13,524 nt of DNA from Firmicutes bacterium UBA1764. Lineage in GTDB: Bacteria; Bacillota; Clostridia; Peptostreptococcales; Anaerovoracaceae. Numbering within the stretch: the first letter of the stretch is position 1; every line of letters begins with the position of its first letter. The DNA is taken from positions 1,600 through 15,123 of the forward strand of contig DCHA01000018.1 in assembly GCA_002315535.1 (NCBI GenBank). The letters run 5' to 3'. A program made the translations under genes and the position numbers. Shown here in pieces: positions 1-6,282 of the stretch. Below the pieces are notes generated by a model. That model was given only the letters and a program-made list of their open reading frames with translations. It was not told the origin of the DNA and made no database searches.

Positions 1-295
1 CGGCCTCCTTTTCGCTGAGCTCGACAAGGCTTGCGCCAAGGCCGGCAAAGGCCTTTAGGGTCTCGCGCGCGACTTCCGCAAAATCGCTTGAGCGCAGCAA
101 ACTCATGTGCTCAAGCCCCAGCTCTTCGTAGTCATAATAATAAAACTGATGAAAATCTTCATCAGTTATTAAGTCGTGGTAAATCAGCTGCAGCGCAACA
201 ACACCCATCAGACGGGTGTCGGAGACTGCGGCATTTATAAACTTGTAGCGAGCGGGATTGCCGGAGTCCAGCCCGCCCTTTAGTACTTTCACCAT
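1..295 (-). CDS. Unrecognised protein, C-terminus cut by window edge
   Basis: About 98 codons are visible, running leftward off the window without a stop. The protein begins MVKVLKGGLDSGNPARYKF, continues with a short hydrophobic stretch (MGVVALQLIYHDL, near residues 30-42), an acidic and tyrosine-rich part (DFHQFYYYDYEE, near 48-59), and a helical, charged part to the edge. I do not recognise a family. The ATG at 295 lies 10 bp after the stop of the PFL-family gene, so it is probably the last visible member of the ACT-PFL operon. The Shine-Dalgarno match is weak (GAGAAA about 15 nt upstream), and a GTG at 292 is an alternative start. The reading is supported by the open frame, G+C-rich third positions like its neighbours, and tight spacing. 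No function is proposed. Confidence 0.6.
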   Translation of the reverse strand, partial: MVKVLKGGLDSGNPARYKFINAAVSDTRLMGVVALQLIYHDLITDEDFHQFYYYDYEELGLEHMSLLRSSDFAEVARETLKAFAGLGASLVELSEKEA

Positions 296-305
296 CAATA
301 TAAAA

Positions 306-1664
306 TTAGTTTCTCAGGCTGTGAATCGGAGCGGGGATTCTTCCGCCGCGCTTAATGAACTCTGCGGACGACTGCTTGTGAACAGGCATAACCGGAGCCT
401 TTCCAAGGAGCCCTCCTATATCGATGCTGTCACCAACATCCTTGCCAACGGCAGGAAGAACTCTGACAGCAGTGGTCTTGTTGTTGATCATTCCGATTGC
501 GGCTTCATCTGCGATGATAGCGGAAATCGTTTCTGCGCTTGTGTCTCCGGGGACAGCAATCATGTCAAGTCCAACGGAGCAAACGCAGGTCATAGCCTCG
601 AGCTTGTCTATAGTCAGCGTTCCGCTTTGTGCGGCCGCAATCATGCCCTCGTCCTCGGACACAGGAATGAAAGCTCCGGAAAGCCCTCCGACAGAAGAGC
701 TTGCCATGATGCCGCCCTTTTTAACCGCATCGTTTAGCATTGCCAAAGCCGCAGTCGTGCCGTGGGTTCCGCACTCTTCAAGGCCCATCTCCTCAAGGAT
801 TCTTGCGACTGAGTCGCCTATTGCCGGAGTCGGCGCAAGCGAAAGATCGACGATGCCAAACTCGGTGTCAAGCCTCTTTGAGGCCTCCTTCGCAACGAGC
901 TGGCCCATGCGTGTAACGCGGAAGGCAGTCTTTTTAATGGTCTCGGCAACAACGTCAAGCGGCGCGCCCTTAACGGCCTTAAGAGCCTCGTGAACAACGC
1001 CAGGCCCTGATACGCCTACGTTTATGACCTTCTCGGCCTCGCCTATGCCATGGAAGGCTCCGGCCATAAATGGATTATCCTCAACGGCGTTGCAGAACAC
1101 AACAAGCTTGGCGCAGCCGAAGCTGCCCTTTTTTGCGGAAAGCTCAGCAGTGTCCTTGATGATACGCCCCATCATCTTTACGGCGTTCATGTCGATGCCG
1201 GCCTTGGTTGAGCCGACGTTGACGGACGAGCAAACGAGCTCGGTTTCGGACAGCGCCTCGGGGATGGAATTGATCAGCTTAATGTCAGCCTCGGTCAGGC
1301 CCTTTTGAACAAGGGCGGAGAAGCCGCCGATAAAGTTGACGCCGCAGGTCTTTGCGGCGCGGTCGAGCGTCTTTGCGAAGCAGCTGTAATTGTCAGTTTT
1401 GCTTGCAGCGGCAACAAGTGAAATCGGAGTAACGGAAATTCTCTTGTTTACGATTGGAATTCCGAACTCGGTTTCAATGTCGCAGCCGGTCTTAACCAGA
1501 TTCTCGGCGTAGCGACAAATCTTGTCGTATATCTTTTGGCAAGCGGCATCAGGATTTTCGTCCGCGCAAGACAGCAGGGAAATTCCCATGGTTATCGTGC
1601 GCACGTCCAGGTGCTGCTGCTCTATCATTTCAATTGTTGAAAGAATATCTTTTTGATTGAGCAT
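306..1664 (-). CDS. PFL family protein (UPF0210 / DUF711)
   Basis: This 452-residue protein has the full length of the UPF0210 family, which is widespread in Firmicutes and has known structures but no settled biochemical role. Recognisable segments are the N-terminal VRTITMGISLLSC (21-33), the conserved FGIPIVNKRISVTPI (67-81), and the glycine-rich core with STKAGIDMNAVKMMGRI and VSGPGVVHEALK. The C-terminus ends in RGGRIPAPIHSLRN, typical of the family. No signal peptide or clear membrane helix is seen, so it should be cytoplasmic. The start at 1664 has a GAGG Shine-Dalgarno site and sits 21 bp after the ACT-domain gene. This ACT-PFL pairing recurs in many Firmicutes and suggests that the small ACT protein senses a ligand, perhaps an amino acid, for a shared task. 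That last point is inference. Confidence 0.93.
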   Translation of the reverse strand: MLNQKDILSTIEMIEQQHLDVRTITMGISLLSCADENPDAACQKIYDKICRYAENLVKTGCDIETEFGIPIVNKRISVTPISLVAAASKTDNYSCFAKTLDRAAKTCGVNFIGGFSALVQKGLTEADIKLINSIPEALSETELVCSSVNVGSTKAGIDMNAVKMMGRIIKDTAELSAKKGSFGCAKLVVFCNAVEDNPFMAGAFHGIGEAEKVINVGVSGPGVVHEALKAVKGAPLDVVAETIKKTAFRVTRMGQLVAKEASKRLDTEFGIVDLSLAPTPAIGDSVARILEEMGLEECGTHGTTAALAMLNDAVKKGGIMASSSVGGLSGAFIPVSEDEGMIAAAQSGTLTIDKLEAMTCVCSVGLDMIAVPGDTSAETISAIIADEAAIGMINNKTTAVRVLPAVGKDVGDSIDIGGLLGKAPVMPVHKQSSAEFIKRGGRIPAPIHSLRN

Positions 1665-1685
1665 ATTGACCTCGCATATCTCGCG

Positions 1686-1955
1686 TTATATCTCGTGCAT
1701 TGCGTCGAAAATTTCGCTGCGCTGGATCTTGATGGAAAGCTCCATGCTTTGTCCCAGAGCGTCAAGCTCTTTTGACAGTGCGCCGAAATCAACGGTCATG
1801 CCGCTGCAGTCAACCATCATTACCATTGTGAAATTGCCTTGCATAATGGTCTGGGAAATGTCCAGTACGTTTACTCCAAATTCTGCAAGCTTAACGCAGA
1901 CTCCGGCAATAATGCCTACTCTGTCTTTTCCGAATACTGTGATTATCGCTTTCAT
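1686..1955 (-). CDS. ACT domain protein (UPF0237)
   Basis: The 89 residues form one ACT domain. It opens with MKAIITVFGKDRVGIIAGV, in which residues 9-19 are the conserved turn and first helix that bind small ligands in ACT domains. Then come NVLDISQTIMQGNFTMVMMVD and a second helix ending at the C-terminus. Free-standing ACT proteins of this type are about 90 residues long, so the gene is complete. An AGGGAG Shine-Dalgarno site lies just before the ATG. The PFL gene follows by 21 bp, so the two are probably cotranscribed. The only upstream space before rpmE is 56 bp and is largely filled by a hairpin, leaving little room for a promoter. Expression may depend on readthrough from rpmE. The role of this protein with the PFL protein is not established. 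Confidence 0.92.
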   Translation of the reverse strand: MKAIITVFGKDRVGIIAGVCVKLAEFGVNVLDISQTIMQGNFTMVMMVDCSGMTVDFGALSKELDALGQSMELSIKIQRSEIFDAMHEI

Positions 1956-1976
1956 AAAAAATACTCCCTAATAGTG

Positions 1977-2002
1977 AAAAAGAGACTCTCTCGAGTCTCT
2001 TT
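1977..2002 (-). terminator. Hairpin and T-run after rpmE
   Basis: Positions 1981-1988 (AGAGACTC) pair with 1993-2000 (GAGTCTCT) around a 4-nt loop. On the minus strand the stem is followed by TTTT from 1980-1977. It lies directly after the L31 stop codon and fits an intrinsic terminator. It also lies only about 10 nt before the Shine-Dalgarno site of the ACT gene, so it could be a leaky attenuator rather than a full stop. Confidence 0.65.
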
Positions 2003-2011
2003 CAGTCCTTG

Positions 2012-2212
2012 TTATTCGATGCCATACTTTGACTTGAACTTTTCTACACGGCCGCCACGGTTAGCGAACTTCTGCTGGCCTGTGAAGAAAGGATGGCACT
2101 GAGAACAAACGTCAAGTCTCATCTCAGGCTTATTGGACTTTGTCATGAATGTGTTTCCGCAAGCGCATGTAACCTTGCAATCTACATATTCAGGATGGAT
2201 TCCTTCTTTCAT
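2012..2212 (-). CDS. rpmE: 50S ribosomal protein L31, zinc-binding form
   Basis: The 66 residues match bacterial L31: MKEGIHPEYVDCKVTCACGN at the start, an S/T-rich middle and a C-terminus HPFFTGQQKFANRGGRVEKF. The four cysteines C16, C18, C36 and C39 (CxC and CxxC) are those that bind zinc in the C+ form of L31, as opposed to the cysteine-free form made under zinc limitation. The protein is part of the large subunit near the central protuberance and helps bridge the subunits. A strong AAAGGAGG-type Shine-Dalgarno site lies at about 2220-2227. The gene has its own likely promoter and a structured leader about 83 nt long, and a hairpin with a T-run follows its stop. In related bacteria rpmE often sits near rho and prmC, as here. 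Confidence 0.97.
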   Translation of the reverse strand: MKEGIHPEYVDCKVTCACGNTFMTKSNKPEMRLDVCSQCHPFFTGQQKFANRGGRVEKFKSKYGIE

Positions 2213-2248
2213 CTGTATGTCCTCCTTTTTCCGAAATATCTATGAAAT

Positions 2249-2273
2249 GTTATGCGTTTTAATGGCGCATAAC
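2249..2273 (-). promoter_or_regulatory. rpmE leader hairpin (possible L31 leader)
   Basis: A perfect 8-bp inverted repeat, GTTATGCG and CGCATAAC around a 9-nt loop, lies between the predicted rpmE promoter and its start. Leader elements that regulate L31 are known in Firmicutes, so autoregulation by L31 is a reasonable guess. I cannot confirm a match to the published motif by eye. Confidence 0.45.
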
Positions 2274-2302
2274 AAGATTACGCCTAAATTGAACGCCTTA
2301 AT

Positions 2303-2331
2303 ATAGTACCACGAAGTGGCTCAAATATCAA
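2303..2331 (-). promoter_or_regulatory. Likely rpmE promoter
   Basis: On the minus strand TTGATA (2331-2326) and TACTAT (2308-2303) are separated by 17 bp, close to a housekeeping sigma promoter. The spacer contains the short palindrome CCACTTCGTGG, which could be a binding site or a weak end-of-prmC hairpin. Confidence 0.45.
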
Positions 2332-2345
2332 GGATTTTTGACAGT

Positions 2346-3194
2346 TTATTTTCGAATTGCAACGATGCGGTCGTGACCCTCAAGGTCTTGTATAATGCGA
2401 CAGCCCGGGCACAAATCTTTGTAGTGCTGGCCCTGGTCGTCGCCTATTTCCATGAGGAAAAGGCCGCCGGGATTTAGGAATCTGTCGTAGTCTTTTATTA
2501 TGCGGTCCGGGATCTCCCAGCCGTGCTCGCCACCGTCGAGCGCAGTTAGCGGTTCCCAGGCCCTAACGTTGATGCTGAGGGTCGGAATCACGCTGCTTGG
2601 TATATAAGGCGGGTTCGCGGTGATGATGTCAAATTTGCGCTCTTTTTGGCCTTGGCTGCCGGAGGCTCCGGAGTCAAAAGCGGCGAAAAGATCGGACTGA
2701 TAGGCCTCGACTTCAAGGCCGAGGGCGGATGCGTTCCACTTTGCAACGTCGAGGGCGTCGCTTGAAATATCTGATATTGTGACGTGCGCGCCGTGCTTTG
2801 CGAGGTGCAGGCCAATGCAGCCGGAGCCGGTGCAAATGTCGAGGACGCTGGTTTCTTCGTTATTGCGGCGTCTTAGGTCGACGAACTGGCGGGCGATGTC
2901 TGCGAGGCCTTCGGTCTCGGGCCTTGGGATCAGAACCCTGTGGTCGACGTAAAGCTCGATGTCGAGAAAATAAGCGGCCTTGGTTACGTACTGAAGCGGC
3001 TTTCCTGCGGCGCACAGCTCGGTGTACTCGTGCAGCAAGGCCTCCTTTGCGCGGTCGGGCATGTAGTTTCGCGTCATGATTTCTACGGCGTCGACGTTAA
3101 ACACGTGGCAGACCAGCTCCTGGGCCATGTGATAATAGTCAGGAATTCCGGCCTCCTTCAGCCGCTCTCTTGTGATTTCAAGAAGCTCTCTCAT
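2346..3194 (-). CDS. prmC: Release factor glutamine methyltransferase PrmC
   Basis: PrmC transfers a methyl group from S-adenosylmethionine to the glutamine of the GGQ motif in release factors RF1 and RF2, which makes translation termination efficient. The 282-residue protein has the N-terminal helical domain, the conserved VLIPRPETE segment (87-95), the SAM-binding DICTGSGCIGLHLA (119-132) and the catalytic NPPY (194-197). It ends with the usual VAIRK. A serine/glycine-rich, charged insert near 173-187 (DSGASGSQGQKERK) lies just before the NPPY strand and looks like a surface loop. An AAAGAGGTG Shine-Dalgarno site precedes the ATG. The DUF1385 gene ends 47 bp upstream, as in many Clostridia, where prfA often comes next. 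Here prfA is absent and rpmE follows. Confidence 0.96.
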   Translation of the reverse strand: MRELLEITRERLKEAGIPDYYHMAQELVCHVFNVDAVEIMTRNYMPDRAKEALLHEYTELCAAGKPLQYVTKAAYFLDIELYVDHRVLIPRPETEGLADIARQFVDLRRRNNEETSVLDICTGSGCIGLHLAKHGAHVTISDISSDALDVAKWNASALGLEVEAYQSDLFAAFDSGASGSQGQKERKFDIITANPPYIPSSVIPTLSINVRAWEPLTALDGGEHGWEIPDRIIKDYDRFLNPGGLFLMEIGDDQGQHYKDLCPGCRIIQDLEGHDRIVAIRK

Positions 3195-3241
3195 ATGTCA
3201 CCTCTTTATAATACTATTTTTTTCGATGTGCGCCGTTGTTA

Positions 3242-4294
3242 TTATTTTGACTTGCGCTTGATGTACTCCTGCGTTTCTGCTTCGTTCTTTACAAGCGTGC
3301 CGTCCGGCTTTTGTACACCAACCCAATAGTCGACATCAAGCTCCGGATTCTCATGGCTAGGCAGAACCGCGTTCGTCGCCGCAATCGCAACCTCAAGCAT
3401 GTCCAAAGTCGGCTCCTTTGTTGTGAGCTTTTGGAGTGAAATGCCGGGCAGCGAGCAAGCCTTGACGAAGGCACCGTCGTGGCGACCGGTGAACTGCAGG
3501 AATTCATACGAAAGCCCTGCGATGACCGGAATCAGCGCGAGCCTTGAGAGGACGCGCAGCCACAGCGTCGGCCAGCCGAAGAAGCTGAACACAAGCAGCG
3601 AAATAATCATTACAAATACGAGGAAGCTCGTTCCGCACCTTGGATGCAGAGTGTAGAATGTCTGTGCATTCTCCGGCGTGAGCTCGAGCCCGTTCTCATA
3701 GCAGTGAATTGTTTTGTGCTCGGCGCCGTGATACATGAACACGCGCTTGATGTCGCCCATGAGACTGATCGCCCAAACGTAAACGATGAACATCACGATT
3801 CTGAGCACGCCCTCAATCAGGTTGAGCGCGATGACGCTTTCGATTCCGAGGCCCTTGATCCAGTCCATTACGACTGTCGGCAGAAGGATGAATATTCCGA
3901 CAACCAGAGCGATTGCAAGAATTACCGAGAGCACCATAGCGATTGCCATGCCGCCCTTTTCGCCGAAGTGCTTTTCCATCCAGAGGTCGAGTTTATCTTT
4001 TTGGTATGCGGGGTTGTCCTTGTCTGCGGCCTCGAGCACCTCAGCGCCGTAGGTCAGAGTTTCGGTTCCCATTACAAGGCTGCTTATGAATGCGATCACG
4101 CCGCGAAGAACCGGAATCTTCTTCCATTTTCCGCTCGGCTTAAGAGGCTCCACTGTCAGGTGGATGTCGCCGTTTGGGAGTCTGACTGCAATTGCAAGCG
4201 CCTTCGCGCCGCGCATCATAATCCCCTCGAGTATAGCCTGCCCACCAATCTTGGTCGGCTTGGCGTTTTTAATAAAAATTCTGTTTAGATCCAT
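3242..4294 (-). CDS. DUF1385 family membrane protein
   Basis: The 350 residues match the DUF1385 family, which is often encoded beside prmC and prfA in Firmicutes. Conserved segments are GGQAILEGIMMRG (17-29), YHGAEHKTIHCYE (188-200), HPRCGTSFL (217-225) and LQKLTTKEP (287-295). Hydrophobic stretches near 114-142, 157-180, 222-240 and 246-265 suggest a polytopic inner-membrane protein. The histidines and cysteines in HGAEHKTIHC and HPRC look like a metal site, but no activity is established for the family. The gene starts 10 bp after the rho stop and precedes prmC by 47 bp, so all three are probably one transcript. The ribosome site is poor (AAAAGAAAAA), which may mean translation depends on rho upstream. 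The tail beyond about residue 300 is acidic and probably cytoplasmic. Confidence 0.93.
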   Translation of the reverse strand: MDLNRIFIKNAKPTKIGGQAILEGIMMRGAKALAIAVRLPNGDIHLTVEPLKPSGKWKKIPVLRGVIAFISSLVMGTETLTYGAEVLEAADKDNPAYQKDKLDLWMEKHFGEKGGMAIAMVLSVILAIALVVGIFILLPTVVMDWIKGLGIESVIALNLIEGVLRIVMFIVYVWAISLMGDIKRVFMYHGAEHKTIHCYENGLELTPENAQTFYTLHPRCGTSFLVFVMIISLLVFSFFGWPTLWLRVLSRLALIPVIAGLSYEFLQFTGRHDGAFVKACSLPGISLQKLTTKEPTLDMLEVAIAATNAVLPSHENPELDVDYWVGVQKPDGTLVKNEAETQEYIKRKSK

Positions 4295-4304
4295 ATTTTT
4301 CTTT

Positions 4305-5636
4305 TTATATTACTGTTTTGCGAAATCTTTCGATGAAGTCCCGATTGGACTTGGACTGAGCCATCTGCATAACTATGCGTTCGGTCGCCTCCTGCATGCC
4401 CCAATCTGACAGCGCTCTTCGCATCATCCAAACGCCCTCGAGCTCGCTGCCATCAAGCAGCATGTCCTCGCGGCGCGTACCGGACTTGTTGAGGTTGATT
4501 GCAGGGAAGATTCTCTTCTCGGCCATGTTGCGGTCGAGGTGAAGCTCCATATTGCCTGTGCCCTTGAACTCTTCGAAAATCATATCGTCCATGCGCGAGC
4601 CGGTTTCAATCAGGGCTGTCGCAAGTATGGTAATCGAGCCGCCCTCTTTCAGATTTCTTGCGGCGCCGAAGAATTTCTTTGGCTTATACAGCGCCGATGG
4701 GTCGAGTCCGCCGGAGAGCGTTCTGCCGCTAGGCGGTTCTACGAGGTTATAGGCTCTGGCAAGTCTTGTAATACTGTCCAGAAGAATTATAACATCTTTG
4801 CCGTGTTCAGCAAGTCGCTGTGCGCGGGCAAGCACCATTTCGGCAACCTTGACGTGATGAGCAGGCTGCTCGTCGAAGGTACTGTAAATAACGTGGCCCT
4901 TGATGGACTCCTGCATGTCGGTTACTTCCTCAGGGCGCTCGTCGATTAAAAGCACGATGAGTTCGGCTCCGGTATCCTGATTTTCAATTGCGGTTGCAAT
5001 CTGCTTTAAAAGTGTGGTTTTGCCGGCCTTTGGCGGAGCGACGATGAGCCCGCGCTGGCCTTTGCCAATCGGGGCGATGAGGTCGGCCATCCTCATGGAA
5101 AGCGCGTTGCTGCCCTTTTCGAGGCGGATGCGCTGGTTCGGATAGCACGGGGTGAGGTCAGAAAAATCGCGGCGGTTTCTTGAGCTGCCGGGGTCCTCGC
5201 CATTAACTGATTTCACGTACAGCACGGCGCCGAATTTTTCATCCTTTTCCTTTTGCGGCTTGCGGCAAACAGCCTCGATTGCATCTCCGGTCTTTAGGCT
5301 GAAGCGTCTTATCTGAGTCGGGCTGACATACACGTCCGCGTCGGAGCTGAGGAAATTGTCAAATCTAAGGAAGCCAAATCCGCCCTCGGCAAGATCTAGA
5401 ATTCCTGTTGTCTCATATTTATTTTCGTTGGCCTTTCTTTCCTCTTCGGCCTTCTTTTCAGCCTCGAGCTTGGCCAGCCTTTCGGCCTCCTGTTTTTCCT
5501 GTTCAGCCTGCTGCGCCATCTCAATTAGCATATCAAGAATTTCGGACTTCTTTAGTCCTGTAACGTCAAGCTGAAGAGCAGCCGCAATCTCGCGCAGCTC
5601 GCCTACTTTTTTCTCTTTAAGTTCTTCAATGTTCAT
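4305..5636 (-). CDS. rho: Transcription termination factor Rho
   Basis: Rho is a hexameric RNA-dependent ATPase that ends transcription by moving along untranslated RNA. The 443-residue protein starts with a SAP-like helical domain (1-40). A lysine/glutamate-rich insert likely to be helical or coiled (41-72) follows. The cold-shock-type RNA-binding domain includes GFGFLR (86-91). The ATPase core carries Walker A PPKAGKTT (201-208), the catalytic DERPEEV (232-238), Walker B VIILLDS (282-288) and the Q-loop and R-loop region around SGGLDPSALYKPKKFFGAARN. Length and order are normal. The start is set by AAAGAGAAC about 6 nt upstream of ATG. The gene heads a rho, DUF1385, prmC transcript, and its promoter lies about 60 bp upstream, next to the head of the left repeat array. 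Confidence 0.98.
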   Translation of the reverse strand: MNIEELKEKKVGELREIAAALQLDVTGLKKSEILDMLIEMAQQAEQEKQEAERLAKLEAEKKAEEERKANENKYETTGILDLAEGGFGFLRFDNFLSSDADVYVSPTQIRRFSLKTGDAIEAVCRKPQKEKDEKFGAVLYVKSVNGEDPGSSRNRRDFSDLTPCYPNQRIRLEKGSNALSMRMADLIAPIGKGQRGLIVAPPKAGKTTLLKQIATAIENQDTGAELIVLLIDERPEEVTDMQESIKGHVIYSTFDEQPAHHVKVAEMVLARAQRLAEHGKDVIILLDSITRLARAYNLVEPPSGRTLSGGLDPSALYKPKKFFGAARNLKEGGSITILATALIETGSRMDDMIFEEFKGTGNMELHLDRNMAEKRIFPAINLNKSGTRREDMLLDGSELEGVWMMRRALSDWGMQEATERIVMQMAQSKSNRDFIERFRKTVI

Positions 5637-5695
5637 ATTTAGTTCTCTTTAAATAAATAATGGGGAATCCGGCAAGAGAGCCCTGCCTTCGGATA

Positions 5696-5704
5696 ATTAT
5701 ACCA
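5696..5704 (-). promoter_or_regulatory. Likely rho promoter (extended -10)
   Basis: The minus strand reads TGGTATAAT, a perfect -10 box with the TGn extension. The -35 region (about 5724-5719, TGATGC) is poor, which is common for extended -10 promoters. The expected start is near 5689, giving a leader of about 50 nt. The left array begins only 35 bp further upstream, so a protein bound there could touch this promoter. Confidence 0.55.
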
Positions 5705-5738
5705 CATATTGCGGCCGTGCATCAGGATTATTTATCGC

Positions 5739-6163
5739 AAGCAACAATCAAGACAAAACTGTTAAGGTGCCGGGCTTTAACTTAACAGCTAGCCTGGATT
5801 ACGTTATTACACCATTTATTCCAGCACACTTAATTTCTTTTATGGCTGGTATATGCGACAACGGCTATAATCCCAGCACACATAAATCTCAATTTGGCTG
5901 GAAATCATAATCATGTTGCATTTTCCAGCACAGCATCAAAGATGTTTTGGCTGGGATATGGAACCACCTCTTCTTTTCCAGCCATCAAGCAGTAATACTT
6001 GTGCTGGAATTAGCCTTAACATAGCGTTCCCCAGCCGGATTTTAAAAATGATGTGCTGGAATAATGCATCAATCCAAGTATCCCAGCCAGTTCCCCAAAC
6101 TAATATGCTGTAATAACCAACAATTATACGAATCCCAGCCACATTTATAAAATGCCGGACTGG
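5739..6163 (+). repeat. Left copy of phased CCAGC/GCTGG array
   Basis: This is a non-coding, A+T-rich element of about 425 bp. The head (5739-5797) has CTGTTAAG and CTTAACAG arms around 14 nt, then a degenerate unit CCGGGC..GCCTGG. Seven units follow, at 5821-5849, 5873-5901, 5925-5954, 5978-6007, 6031-6059, 6083-6111 and 6135-6163. Each begins CCAGC and ends GCTGG, except the last two, which end GCTGT and ACTGG. Unit lengths are 29 or 30 bp, and every spacer, including the one after the head, is exactly 23 bp. Start-to-start steps are 52, 52, 53, 53, 52 and 52. Loops and spacers differ between units. A 6-bp TTTATC occurs at 5731-5736 and 6168-6173 and might be a target duplication, but it is too short and A+T-rich to weigh much. 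Confidence 0.93.
5761..5788 (+). repeat. Array head inverted repeat
   Basis: CTGTTAAG (5759-5766) and CTTAACAG (5781-5788) are perfect 8-bp arms around a G+C-rich 14-nt loop. The whole head is identical in the right copy (13038-13067 region, other strand), which makes it the best-conserved part of the element. It may be a protein site or the capped end of an RNA. Confidence 0.7.
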
Positions 6164-6206
6164 AAATTTTATCCTTTACAGATGTGCTTGTAATAATATA
6201 TAATTA

Positions 6207-6234
6207 TTTACATATTATGGGATTGGGGTAATAT
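6207..6234 (+). promoter_or_regulatory. Tentative promoter for the nuclease-like gene
   Basis: TTTACA (6207-6212) and TAATAT (6229-6234) are spaced by 16 bp in a very A+T-rich stretch between the array tail and the gene. Other pairings are possible (TTGTAA at 6189-6194 with CATATT). This is a weak call because A+T-rich DNA gives many such matches. Confidence 0.3.
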
Positions 6235-6282
6235 CAATTACGGAAGCGATTACGCTCATTTATTTAAAAAGGGGGAATAGCA

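Noticed and set aside
258..1308. Rightward ORFs opposite the PFL gene
   Set aside because: They are antisense shadows of a well-conserved gene and have no ribosome sites or recognisable domains.
2588..4288. ORFs antisense or out of frame to prmC and the DUF1385 gene
   Set aside because: Their translations are arginine-, cysteine- or histidine-rich in an irregular way, while the minus-strand frames carry full family motifs.
5759..5788. Integron attC site in the array head
   Set aside because: The GTTAAG and CTTAAC arms are in the opposite order from attC R boxes, the 7-bp consensus is not met on both sides, and no integrase is seen.
5913..6142. Short ORFs across the left array on both strands
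   Set aside because: They follow the repeat pattern, lack ribosome sites, and have a partial counterpart only where the repeat is copied (12701-12913).
5821..6163. CRISPR array
   Set aside because: The conserved parts are only 5-8 bp and alternate in orientation, the 23-bp spacers are shared between two loci, and no cas gene is present.
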